From the NCBI GenBank assembly GCA_023014335.1, contig JAECYW010000010.1, forward strand, positions 620,001-684,000: a DNA stretch of 64,000 nt. The letters run 5' to 3'. The notes below the pieces were generated by a model. The model was not told where the DNA came from. It did no database searches and saw only the letters and a program-made list of their open reading frames with translations. This DNA is from Galerina marginata. Its lineage: Eukaryota > Basidiomycota > Agaricomycetes > Agaricales > Galerinaceae. A program made the translations under genes and the position numbers. Below are positions 1-20,342 of the stretch, one piece after another. Position 1 is the first letter of the stretch. The number at the start of each line of letters is the position of its first letter.

Positions 1-675
1 AATTGTTGCGGCTTGGATGGGTGTAGGTTTGGTAAACCCAAGAGTGGTTACGGCCTTCAGTAATGGTCTGGAAAGGTTCATGGATAGGAAAGAGTCGTGG
101 GTCTCTGCTGGGCCAGATTCTGAATCGAAGAATGCAGCTTTACGGTCCTTTTCAGCTTGCGTTTCGTCCTCAGAGTCGCTGTCCTCCTCGTCGTCAGACT
201 CATCATCATTCAAGCCCAGGTTCTCATCGTCTGATGCACCTTCTGCTTCATCCCCGTTTTCTTCATCTGTCGCTAAAGGGTCTTCTTCGTCTTCAGATTG
301 TTCCTCGGATACATCGGATCCAAGTTCGTCAAAATTGTCCTCGTCTTCGCTTTCGCTCTCCTCCGCGCGCTTCCGTTTCTTATTCAGACGTCTCCGGGCA
401 ATGATTTCGTCAACTGATATGGGTTCCTTTGCAATATGTTAGATCATCTGTAAAGGTCAAGCAGTTTTCAGACATACTGGTTTGCTCCCAGTTTTCACCA
501 GGTCGTGCGATCCCGAAAATTGCGTAAGGTTAATATATGGGTCTCCAGCTAGGTCGAATACGAAATCTGGGTCAAGTTTCGTTTCATCCAATTGGTCGTG
601 TTTAGATTGTTTTATACTTGAGGGAATAGATACGTCCTCAGTATCAGAGTCTATTGTCATGACATAGTCCAACAT
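1..675 (-). CDS. DRS1: DRS1/DDX27-type DEAD-box RNA helicase, N-terminal part (runs off the window start)
   Basis: Two exons are visible: 675-478 and 426-1, with a 51-nt intron (427-477) starting GTATGT, carrying a CTAAC branch-like site and ending AAAG. The ATG at 675 has a good context (GCC before it). The protein starts MLDYVMTIDSDTED, followed by DFVFDL, which resembles the start of yeast Drs1. A long acidic tract of Asp/Glu/Ser follows (about residues 85-165). The visible part ends in the helicase Q motif (LKAVTTLGF, then PTPIQAA). Known family role: nucleolar ATP-dependent RNA helicase needed for 60S ribosomal subunit assembly. The helicase core lies outside the window. No frameshift is seen here. 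The gene is divergent from the SIKE-family gene, with about 295 bp between the two start codons. Confidence 0.9.
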
Positions 676-969
676 GGCGAATGTTGTCGAATTCGAATTG
701 AGTACAGACCAGTGAAAGTCGCAAATGCTGAATAGGCTCAAGGCTTGGAAAACTGGTTTGTTCGTCAGGCCTGCTCAGAAAAATGCTGCACGTGACCACA
801 CTTCCTCAGCGATTTCCGGCCCGGTCACCCGCACATGTCCCACGCAATGCAAGTACCAAGTTTCGTTGACACCGCGTTCGTCCCTTTTCTCTGATTGCTC
901 GGATTTCTTGCAGGTCTCCTGGCCTCAACGAACCTGTATTTTTAGATCTTGGGCTCTTACGGGACAGTT
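676..969. promoter_or_regulatory. Divergent intergenic region between DRS1 and the SIKE-family gene
   Basis: This is 294 bp between two divergent start codons and must contain both promoters. No convincing TATA box is seen. A pyrimidine-rich stretch ending TTGCAG at about 905-912 could be the 3' end of a 5'-UTR intron of the rightward gene, but this is a guess. Confidence 0.4.
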
Positions 970-2041
970 ATGGCTATCTTAGAAGGCGGCGGCGGAAGTG
1001 ACCATGACCTCATGCAGTTATGGGCTGTAATTACCGAGCTTGGGGAGCAGCTCACCCAGAACCGGGCCATGTCAGTTTCGCTATATGGACTAGCGGGAAA
1101 GATCAAGGTAGTGAAATTCGCGTATGTTCAGAGATTCGTTAACGACGCTCTTGCCAGAATCAAGCCGTAAACTCGCAAACGGGTTTTGTTCTTCGTCGGT
1201 GCGTTCCGCGATGTATTTCTTATTCAACAAGCTTATATTTCGTATGCTAGGTTTAATCTGGACAAAGCACAGGGTAAACATGTTCCATATTCTAAATCAA
1301 CTATGGCTGAACGAATGTGGCGCAGAGGAATACGATTCCGAGCTAGAGAACATGAATGCCGCTATGACGTTAGAGAACCGAGGCTTGCAACACGACAATA
1401 AACAACTTAACGCTCTTATAAAGGAATACGAGCAGACAGCTGGAGACCCTTATGAGTTGAGAACTTTCTGCCCATTCCTAACATCCTGATTGCTGACCTC
1501 GTATGACAGGCGCCTTTAGAAATCGTGCTGTAAGCAGCCTTCAATAAATTCGCGTTGAATTGATAACTTATTAACCCTCTTCTTCTTTAGCAAGATGTGC
1601 AGGAACGCGAGCTTTCACTGATTCCGCGATTACGAAGCGAAGTTACTCGCTCGGGAAGAAGAGAATGCACAGAAGGACCTTGACTCTAGTACCGCCATCT
1701 CTAACTCACTTGTCCGCTTATCACATCTGCTTCGCCAAGTACTTCGGTCACAGAATGGTGAAGACTCGGAGTCACCTGTAACGCGGACAGATAACGAAGA
1801 AGACCGCGAACCATGGATTGCCTCGGCACCATCTGACCTTGCTTTGGAGAGAGATATTGAACTCGCGCGCCTTGAAAAGGAGAACGAGGAATTACGGAGG
1901 CTCATGGGGCTGCTTCCGCCAATTCCTAGGAAAGATAGCGGTTCCGATTTTCGACCAATATTCGAGGCTCCACATCCTGTACGGCTTCCAAGCATGCAAA
2001 AAGTGGCACCGTCGGCCAATGGGAAACCGAGTCAACTGTGA
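970..2041 (+). CDS. SIKE/FGFR1OP2-family coiled-coil protein (STRIPAK-associated), with two apparent +1 frameshifts
   Basis: Six exons: 970-1107, 1158-1198, 1251-1273, 1326-1455, 1510-1529, 1591-2041, with introns of about 50-60 nt. The protein begins MAILEGGGGSDHDLMQLW, is rich in heptad-like Glu/Leu segments (for example LENRGLQHDNKQLN and ELARLEKENEELRRL), and ends at TGA 2039-2041. I assign it to the SIKE family (PF05769) from the general pattern of fungal homologues; animal members belong to the striatin/PP2A (STRIPAK) complex. Two extra bases break the frame: one at about 1437-1440 (after EYEQT, before LETLM) and one at 1624/1625 (between LSLI and RDYEAK). Removing both gives exactly 801 nt, i.e. 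266 residues, with coherent sequence on both sides. As written, translation stops just after the first break. Confidence 0.7.
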
Positions 2042-2839
2042 GCGGCTTATAACAAACTGCGGGATTGCCGGGCTAACATCTTATGGAAAATTTTAGATAT
2101 TGAAGCACAAAGGTCTCCTCACTTTATGACCTTATGATGATTACGCCGGCAAACCATGAACCAGCAATTTTCATTCAGTCACCTTGCTTTTGACTGGGTT
2201 CGCAGAAACCTCTTTAACTGGTTAATATGGCCAAGGTTTCGCCGTTTGCTGATGGATTGCATATCGAAGGATATGCCTTCGACCCATCAATTGATGAACG
2301 ATGGCGCATGGACTTGTATTTTTTACATATACCCGTTCGGCTGGAAGATTCTTCCGTCGGCTCTTCTCTCGGGCTCGCTGTTAGGTCGCGCATATGTATC
2401 AAACTATTTCACCTAAAGTGCAGGCTATGGACTCGTTGCGGTCGTGCAAAGGTCGCAGAAGTAACAGAACACTGGCGGAGTTGGCGGTCTGGACTCCGGG
2501 TTTAGTGTGGATGCTTGCATCTTCAAAATATGCGTGAACTCCTACATTCGTACGGCATGGGCTGTGAACTGCATGTAGTATTGTAATCCAGGAAGGTCAA
2601 GCAAAGTGGCTCCAACCGCTGTGGACAAAGGTACAGAAAAGTGTTTATTTTAATCAAGCTAATGGTTGTCGAATTGATTACAACCGAAAGTAAGCGAGGT
2701 AATTGAGGCCAAATTGAGGCACACCAATGAAATGAATGGAGACTTTTCCTTATTGAATTTGAATCAACGTTCTGTTGGAGGATATCCCCTAGAGGGAGTT
2801 GTCCTTGTACCACAACCAACGCTCAGCGGGCTGCTCAGC
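2042..2839. other. Intergenic stretch with one weak small ORF
   Basis: About 0.8 kb between the SIKE-family stop and the PH-protein start. A plus-strand ATG at 2227 opens a short frame (MAKVSPFADGLHIEGY...), and a possible intron (GTTAGG at about 2382 to GTGCAG at about 2424) would give a product of about 65 residues. I do not recognise it, and nothing confirms that it is expressed. The rest shows no coding signal I can support and probably includes the promoter of the downstream gene. Confidence 0.25.
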
Positions 2840-5800
2840 ATGTCGGACGGAGCAGTGACGGAGCACACACCGTCCAGTGACAACGATGGGGATATTTCAG
2901 TGAGTACCTTATATTTCATCCGCAACGCGATCATACTTGAGCGTCCTACCACAACTCACCCATCATGATGAATCCATTCTTCAACTGACATCCTCATCTC
3001 ACAGCCCGTTACTCGTCTCCCAAATACACCTTCGACTTCTCCGAACATCATCTTCGTTTCCGAGAGCGGCTTCACTGGCGATAGATTTCTTTCCTCGCCG
3101 TGTCGGTCCCCCCGACGACCAGACCGCCCAGCGAGGTATGAACGTGAAGAAGAACACAGACCAGACATTTGTGACCAGGAGTCGTTCTCATTCCAAGTCA
3201 ACTGACAAGGGGAAGGAGCCAATACGCGGGCCTAATGCAGAAATCGGTTCTAACTTTGGTGCGTTATGTGTTTTCCATGAGAGTGCAGCTATGTCCTGAC
3301 CACAAACGCAGGCAAGGAACATTATGTGCCTCACTACAACGGAGTTTCTTCATATCCATCTCACGACAAGACACGACCGGCCACAACGGACGGCAACATC
3401 AATGGGCGCAGTAAGTTCAGGGGCAGTCTCCTCATAGCCGCCTCCGATGCCCTGGGCTTCAAGTTCGGGCGACGGCGACCGTCCATCCGACAACCTCCAA
3501 TGCCAATCATCCTTCCCGACGTTATTGAGATTAGTGCCCCACATCATGACGAAGAAGTCGAAGAGCGGAATCGACTTAAACAAATGGCCGCAGAAGCTAT
3601 CGGCTTAGGGCCATTCATGGTGTCACCAGATGCTCCTCAGTCTCACGAAGATAGTACAGAAGAGGAGGAGCCGAATCATACGCCTGAGAGCTTTGATATG
3701 CAGAGACTAGGATATGGTCACAATTCTGGGTCAGTTCCGAACGTCATGGGGAGGTCTCCTCATGGGTCGAGCCTATCTGTTACTACGCCCTCCCAACAAC
3801 CAACCCCCGGAGGAAGATTTCGTTCTGGCTCTATGCTGACGCATAGACATTCAAATTCGATGACGCTTGCGCCTATACCACAATTTCCTTCAACTGTGGC
3901 GGCCCTCACTTCGTTCAAGCAGTCTGTCGGGCGTTTTCCCTAAATATTACCCCCCTTCATCACTGCGTATATTCGCATTATCAAAGAACTGGAAGAATCG
4001 ATACCTGATTCTGTCTTCACCCGCAACACTAGTCACCCGAGGACAGGGCCCAGCTGTCTCCTATTTACATCTATTCAAGTCTTCAAATCGCGACGAGAAG
4101 GAGTTGGAGCGGCTGGAAATCAACGAAGACAGCGTTGTATTTGTTTCGGAAGAGGAAGTCGGAGGACGCCGTCATGTTATCAAGGTCGGAGGTGCAGACG
4201 TCGGTGCCATGAAGAAGGAATATACCCATGAAGAAGGTGGACATACTATGTGGCTCTTGCAAATTCCTGACCAAGCGGAGGCTCAAAGCTGGATCACCAA
4301 TATCAAGAATGCCATTCTGGGACAACGGTATGTTTGTTTCTTACATTGCATCGAAGGGTTCGCTGAACTTTATCAATAGTACTGTCCGTGCTGGCTTGAT
4401 CCCTGCGCATACACTAGGAAATAACGAACCTCGTGGAGACATGGATGTCATGCTTTCTATTCGAGCTCAGAGCTTGGTCACTATTCCTCCAAGCACAAGT
4501 GCGAGGTCGTCACAAGCATTGAGTCAGATCAATATCTCTCAAGGCGACACAAATCCAAACTATGCATCCTCCATCTCATCAAATTCTGGTCGTTCTCATT
4601 CCGCATCTCCCAAACCTCCATCTTCCGCAGGCGCTGTATCAACATTGAAAGGGCTTTTCAACAACACAGTCCGCCCGCGGTCTGCTTCACGAGCAGCATC
4701 CATAGATTCCGAAAGACAGCAGGACAGAGAGGGCAATGATGAATCTTTCACCAGCATGGGCAGCAATTTATTGAACATGTTGCGATCAAATACCCCGGAT
4801 ACCCAGTCTATTATTACCGTTCCCAGTTCACCTGTCATCCGCAACCTACCTTTCTCTGGTCCTGTGGGTCCTATTGATCGTCGAATAGACAGGAAGATTC
4901 TGGCGGAACGTCAACCTATCCAATGGGCGAGCACCGAACCAGCTCCCATGAATAAAGATAGGGCCAACAAAGGGTTCTCTCTTGGAGCGATGTCGTTACA
5001 ACCCCCACCCCGCAAACGTTGGATGTCTGGTGCGCCTACAGCATCAATAAATCAGGATATGACCCCGACACAGTCGACCGATCCATCACGTCGTACCAGC
5101 CTGTCTGCATCTGTGGTGTCCGCTGACAGGGCAGAGACAGAACCGCCATCCAGCGGCGGGTTGCTGTCTGGTTTCCAGTTCGGAACGCCAGAGCAACGAC
5201 CGCGGGCACCATCTCTTCAATCCGTTTCAACATTCGCGTCAAACGAAAACGGCATAAGCATGGAAAGGTCAAGTTTAAGCACGAAGAGAAGTTCGGGAAC
5301 CAGAAGCGCTCGACGTTGGTCCCGACAAGGCATCCTTCCTACTCGCCTGACACCACCAAGTGAACCACCACCAGCCATCCCGACGAGTCAGTTTTCGGCG
5401 ACGACAAATCCGGTAGCTGTGTCGGAAAGGGTGCCTAGTCCGATTTCTTCTCAAAGCAGTCAGAAGAGCACCGTGTCTGGCCTGCCTACTTTTAACAAGA
5501 GAGCGTCCGGCTCTTCCGTACATTCATTTGGTACTTCACATTCCATGACGGGATCCACACACTCCAACGTCAATCCTGGCCCAATGACAGTTCGTACACC
5601 ATCCGCCAACAGAATATCTATGCCCCCTCCTCGACCAGCCCCAACATCTGCCCTTCCGCCTGCTCCCACTGAAGCCAAGTCAAGACGTCTTAAAACCTCT
5701 AGCAACAACCCCACCAGCTACTAAAACGTCCTTCCGTAACTCCGTATCCCATCGTACCTTCAGATTATCCATGATCGCCGCACCTAAACCTCCTCCGTCA

Positions 5801-6634
5801 ACGACTCTGCCACCCCGACCTGATGAGCCTGAATACAAGAACCATCGTCGCTCCTCCAGCGGCAGCAGTAATAATCCCAACTTATATCCTTCGAAACTGG
5901 AAACGATACCCGCATCGCCAATACCCCCTTCCAAACTAGTCAATCCATTTCCACCGCCTGTTGGACCCCTTCCACCTACTCCACCTATTGCTCCTATCCC
6001 TGGGCCGTCCACTGAAGCCTTACCACCGAAGCGCGCGACCTCGATTAAACAACGCCTAAGAATACGCAGCGCACCTTCAGCGCCCGGAGGCCAACGACCA
6101 ACAAAACCGCGGCCACTCACGAACATGCCTTCCGCTGCTCCCCCTCTGCTTACCACCGCTATGTCCCCTCCAGCTACCCCCATTGCGGAAAAAATTACGA
6201 TGTTCCAGAACGACCCTAGTTTCCTGCATATGCACACACCCGTCATGCAATCCCTTCCTCCTCCGCAGGGCCTTCCCGCAGCCCCTCCTGACGATATCAT
6301 TACATCTCTATCTCCACCTCCACGACGTGGCTCCAAACAGCTTCTAGAATCGGACTTGTTGGTGAGCTCACAGAGCATTGTCGTACCTCCAGAAGACAAA
6401 ATACCGACGGTGGAGGGTCCTCCTAGACACCTCTCCCTTTCCCGCCCAGGTTCTGCTCTGTCAAATCACAGCCATCATTCTCAAGAACATCTTGATGCAG
6501 ATTGCGAGAGCCCAAGAGACGAGACTTCGCCACAGGAATTGCCGGAGGAGAAACTTCCTTCTCCTATTGAGGCTCGACATATGTCCCTTTCACGGCCTGG
6601 CTCTGTGGTTTCTTTAGGGATTATGAGCATGTAG
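2840..6634 (+). CDS. Large PH-domain protein with long Ser/Pro-rich tail; two apparent +1 frameshifts
   Basis: Exons: 2840-2899, 3005-3135, 3179-3258, 3312-4327, 4380-6634. Introns are 105, 43, 53 and 52 nt. The N-terminal region is Ser/Pro-rich. A pleckstrin-homology-like domain runs from about 3930 to 4390: KNWKNRYLILSSP opening strand, SYLHLFKSS, and a final helix with the hallmark Trp (QAEAQSWITNIKNAIL). PH domains bind phosphoinositides or proteins at membranes; ligand and pathway are not evident here. The C-terminal 700 residues are low-complexity, with SxSPKPPSS-like stretches, many PPxxP motifs (possible SH3 ligands) and a twice-repeated LSRPGS motif. The frame breaks at GGG 3929-3931 (inside the run before FPKYYPPS) and again somewhere in 5690-5722. 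Removing one base at each gives 3540 nt and about 1179 residues. Confidence 0.75.
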
Positions 6635-6887
6635 GCACTTATTTGTCATCAGAAAACGACACCGTAAATTGGCCTGGTTCTTTATATGTTGATTATGATT
6701 CATGTACAGTGCTATGTTTCCTTATTTTATTTTACATACCATCGGATCTTCCTTCAACGAGGCCTACGTGTATCCCACCTAGGATGTACTCTCAAGGACG
6801 CAATCAAGGCGGAAGCAATTAGTTTAAGCATCGGCAATTACAATTTTTAAGTAGATAATGTTACAACAATGGAACCAATGAAAGCAA

Positions 6888-16087
<9,200 letters not shown>

Positions 16088-16315
16088 CCTGTCACTGTTG
16101 GTGGTGTTGAGGAAAGAGTTGGTTAGATGATGTAAGCACGAATTCGGATCGGTTATGGGTTGTGCACGGACCCTGAAGAAAGTTCTGACTTGATTCCGTT
16201 ATTAGCAAATACACGCCGTCTATAGCATGCCAGTATAAAAGAGCCCAAGGTCTTTTCTTTTCGAACTGAGCATGACATTGCGAATCAGGTTTTATTCTAA
16301 GGTACACTGTCAAAT

Positions 16316-17586
16316 TCATGAACTAGGAAACACGTTCCTACTCCCCGACAATTCTGCCCCTAGCTTGTATCCCATTACCTAGATTTTATGGTCAATGACG
16401 GACAAATATATCTGTATACTGGTCGTGATACCTTGTCCCAGTCCAATTTCTGGCGCGTGAGCGGTAGCGCGCGTCTCAAGCCCTTGAATGTCTTCTCTCC
16501 CATCTCTTGATATGTCTCGTTCAACGAGATTTGGTATTTCCCTTCCTCGTCTTCAATCAAGGCAAGAATCTTGGAAGACGCGGTGTTAGAAGGAGCGCCG
16601 ATAATCCCAGAGGGAAGTTCAAATGAAACGGAGTGGCTTGTCGTCAATTGGACCTGAGATATCCCGTTAACACACGCGTTGAGTGAAATTGAACTTAAAC
16701 CCCCTTACATTCCCTTGTTCATAATAGTGGATGTTGATCAGAATTTTTCCAGATACTTGGTTGCTTGTGAGGTCGACTGTGTATTCTGACCGCCACCGCC
16801 CTGACCTATGTACAAATCAAAATAAATCGGCCCAATATTTGCCTATACTTAAACCGGACAAACTTACCAGAAGTTGGTCGGGTTGTATTTATTGGCAACC
16901 ACTTGGATTATATAGGAGCTCGAGCCTTCTTTCGGCGAGAATACCGAGGTTACACCATCAGTAAAATGTGCTTTCAGGTAGTTCAGAGCAGCTGCTTCGA
17001 GTGCAACACTGAAGAATAGATAAAAGGGGATGTAAAATGTGTAAGAGAGTCTTGTCACAGGACCGGAATGCCTCATGCTCTTCTGTAGGTTCAAAGGGTT
17101 GAGGATCAGATGCTTCCTAGAAGGTTGTAAGGATTGTACTTTTTGTAGCAGGAACAATTCAAGTTTTATACGCACCAAGCTCAAATGATCAAAAACAAAC
17201 GATATCTTCGACCTTGGATCTAAAAATCTCTCTTCTCCTTCAGATGATGGCCCCACTCGCGCAGGCTTCACTGATAATGGACTAGTAATCAGCGTGTCAA
17301 TGAGCGGGCATGATTACTGCCATATCAACGCACCTGGTGCTCAGTTTCTGGGACATCGACAACTGTAAACTGCTCGATGTTATATTCTCTCAGGGCTGGT
17401 TGAATCCCTTGCTGAAGGAGATCATCGTCCGAGATGATGTTGCGGATGTCTTCGAGAGTTGTCAACAATTTTAGTAGCACAAGAAGTAAAGAGTTCGCCC
17501 GCACCATTTAACACATCATTAATTTCTCCAGGTGGTGACTGAAGCAGAAACTGTGAAGCAGCTTGAATACGTTCTGTCGCGTCCAT
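16316..17586 (-). CDS. CAP1: F-actin capping protein subunit alpha (CapZ alpha)
   Basis: The ATG at 17586 starts MDATERIQAASQFLLQSPPG; next comes NDVLN joined to DIRNIISDDDLL across a short intron. Several introns follow, and the last exon ends VMGYKLGAEL...FPSS then TGA at 16318-16316. The family signatures are the start, the central SGRWRSEYTVDL segment (about 16.8 kb) and the C-terminal block FKGLRRALPLTRQKLDWDK preceding the tentacle. Known role: with the beta subunit it caps the barbed ends of actin filaments in the cytoplasm (cortical patches, endocytosis). No frameshift was found. It lies between PRP8 (230 bp downstream) and isocitrate lyase (272 bp upstream), all on the minus strand; nothing suggests co-regulation. 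Confidence 0.93.
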
Positions 17587-17858
17587 CGGTGAGTTATTTG
17601 GGAAAGGTTACGGGATGCTCAATGAAGGCAGGAGATCAGTAGCGGCAAAGGCCGGCAAAATCAATTGCAGACCTCTTCGAATCTCACACTTCTCCCATGC
17701 ACACCTCTCATGGCTCAACCAAGAATGCACTCTTGTCGATATCGATATCGAAAATACTTACTGCAATAGTCTTTCAAGCATCTGAAATAAACTGCTACCC
17801 TCGATGGTGTGTATGTCCGCTATACTTTTACATGCGTTTCTATGCTACAACCTCCAAA

Positions 17859-19737
17859 CTACAGCTTCGCGGCGAACTGGGATTCAGTCACCCCAGCACC
17901 CATGGCAGACGTCGAGGATACACCACCAGTGACAGTCTTAATCAGGTTGTCTGCGTAATCGGCACCGCTCCACTATAGTCCATGATTAGCATGATGCGGG
18001 CCATGACCAAAACGGTGAACAAACCTTCTGATGAGTGAGGACATCACATCCAAGTTCACGCTCTCTACGCTGCACAAGTTCGACGTATGCCTTCATTCCG
18101 GTCTTGGCAAAGTTTTGTGCGAACAAATCGGAGATGTAAGCATTGGAATGTAGGCCACCGAGCTAGCCCCAGATACAGTCAGACAAGGTTTTCAAGACGT
18201 TGGAAGAACTCACCGTAATGAACTGCCAGACAAATCCAAGTTTCCCTAGCTCCCACACATAGTCCTTCATGTCCTTATCTGTAAGGCCAGCGGCTTCCCA
18301 GTTGAAGGATGGGCTCAAGTTATAAGCCAACCAGTGGCCGGGGCGAGCGGCATGGACACCATGGGCGAATTCACGGGCTTGGGATAGAATGGGTTTCTTC
18401 GTCTCCATCCACAACAAATCAGCATACGGAGCGAAAGCAATGGCGCGATGAATGGCGCATTGGGTTCCTCCCTGATAGCGGTAGTAGCCCTCGCGAGTCC
18501 TAGGGCTGTCCCAATCCCAGTAAGGAACGGATTTCAGGCCAAATTCATTCTGTGCAATGGCGACTGCATCGGGGTATGAAGAACTGGCGATACGAGCAAC
18601 GAACTTGACGACTGTACTCTTGTTGACTCCTTGCTTGCTAAGAGCATCGGCGAGAGTGGTCGAAAAGAGTTGGAGGTTGGCGGAAGCAATCCACTGGTCT
18701 TCAATTACTTGAAGTTGGTTGCCATTTTTCCCCAAAGCCTCAGCTTCCACCATAACGGCATTCAGCGGCCGTAAAGAAGCATTGGTAGAGCCCAGGATGA
18801 AAGCGTGATCTCTTGCGTCGATGTTCGACGTGATGAGAGTGGCGGCCTCGGAATCGGTTCGTGCAATAGCCAAGTTTTCAACACCCATAATGTCGTATTG
18901 GAGACGAATGGCCACCAGACGATTGATGTGCTCTTGAATAGGGACAAGAACCTTCCCTGCCATATGCCCACACTTCTTCGTGCCAGGAGCTTGGTCCTCG
19001 ACGTGAATCCCAGCCGCTCCTTTCTCGACAAACATCTTCGTCAACTTCATAACAGCGGTCAAACCACCATGACCGGTATCGGCGTCTGCCACAATCGGTC
19101 GAAGATAGTCAACATTCGGGGTCTTTGCAAGCTCCGCCGCCGAAAGACGGGAGCGTGCTTCGCGTTGCTTTCGATCGTGGAAGAGTTGCGCCATGAACAA
19201 ATGTTCTACCTTGTTCGGCACAGTGTTCGACGGATAATCTTATTTTTCGCATTACAGGGATTCTTTTGCAATCTGTGGAGCCAGCTCACCAGCAAGATCC
19301 GGGCCAGGTTCGTTTGTGCTGGATGCCGTGCTAGACGACTGCCACCCAGAAACATAGACGGTTTCGAGATATTTCGCCATCTGTGTCACCTGAACGGGGT
19401 CAAGACTGAAGCAAGGTCTCAGGCAAAATCTAAGATGGCTTTACAAAACAACACTTACGCTCCGTATGTGTGCGAGGGTGTGCCGCGTTTCGCGTGCTCG
19501 CTGAGAAGCGACCAGAGTTTCTTGCCCTGCACGTTGGAAGGGTATTGTATGGGAAGTGTTCCTCGCTTTGATACAACATCGGCGGCGGTGTACGGACGAA
19601 TGACTCGCGCAAAACGGGGGTTCTGTACGCATTCCGTCTGTCAATACAATAGGAGATGAAAAGTGATCCGTCAATACCTTCCACCACTGTTCAACCTGAG
19701 CAACTTCTTCTGCAAAACGCGCTTGTTCGCTGGCCAT
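17859..19737 (-). CDS. ICL1: Isocitrate lyase (glyoxylate cycle)
   Basis: Cleaves isocitrate to glyoxylate and succinate, allowing growth on acetate or fatty acids. Five or so exons: [20 protein letters not shown] (ATG 19737), then [36 protein letters not shown], and a long uninterrupted exon (about 19.2-18.2 kb). The catalytic motif [13 protein letters not shown] is at about 18.98-18.94 kb. [12 protein letters not shown] (metal/substrate site) and [13 protein letters not shown] are also present. Intron 1 is 19677-19623. The product ends AKL before TAG at 17861-17859, a plausible PTS1 peroxisomal targeting tripeptide. The frame is intact. The 5' region holds a Gal4-type site and a TATA-like box (separate entry). 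Confidence 0.97.
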
Positions 19738-19783
19738 TTTGGATAACAAGATATAGAAAGGTGGAGGCGATCGTGGTAGTTAG

Positions 19784-19848
19784 TATATAAGAGTAGTTTC
19801 ACCCCTCTTCCGTGGCCCTCTATGAAGCGAACGGAACATGTGATTCCG
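19784..19848 (-). promoter_or_regulatory. Isocitrate lyase promoter elements: TATA-like box and CGG-N11-CCG palindrome
   Basis: Reading toward the gene, a TTATATA sequence lies about 50 bp before the ATG (plus-strand 19784-19790). Farther upstream, CGG at 19832-19834 and CCG at 19846-19848 are separated by exactly 11 bases, and the palindrome extends to CGGAA...TTCCG. CGG-N11-CCG is the spacing bound by Gal4-type Zn2Cys6 dimers. Isocitrate lyase genes in other fungi are carbon-source regulated by Zn2Cys6 factors (Cat8/FacB types). That this site is used is inference. Confidence 0.45.
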
Positions 19849-20342
19849 CTCCAGGCATCGGCCCGTCCCGTGCGGGCGTTATGTTGACCCGTCGGCGTCG
19901 GCACTCCTCGTCCCAGCACTCGTCATGTATATACTCTGGAGAGGAGAGCCTCGACCTTTGCTCCCATGAATTCCATTTCACCTAGTCAATTTCCTGATAC
20001 CTGAGGCTGAAAGACGCTTTAACTCCATTGGATACACGGTAGTTTTTTTTCTCTCGCACTTTTACCAGTTAAACACGGTTGAACGCGGATTTTCAGCGGA
20101 TTTCCGACCTGAAAAGCCTTGACACCGGAAGGGTGTCGGGGACTTGCTATTTCTTGAAGTTGTGACTCAACTGGCCTGGTTGCACTGGTTGCACCCAGTC
20201 GCTCTCGACCGATTATTACCGTTGGTCAATTTCAAACGCGAACTTATGACATTGCACCACAATTCACGGGCATCAGTGATCAGGCAAAAACACGTTCATT
20301 CACCCCGGGCTTTGCGATAAGACATGGTCATGATGTCTTCTC

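Noticed and set aside
2227..2505. Small plus-strand ORF MAKVSPFADG... as a firm gene
   Set aside because: Needs one guessed intron, has no known motif, and the opposite strand is also open; reported only as weak.
5680..6399. Long open frame on the minus strand, Gly-rich, 239 codons
   Set aside because: It lies exactly opposite the Pro-rich tail of the PH-domain protein; Gly runs mirror Pro codons, so it is a shadow.
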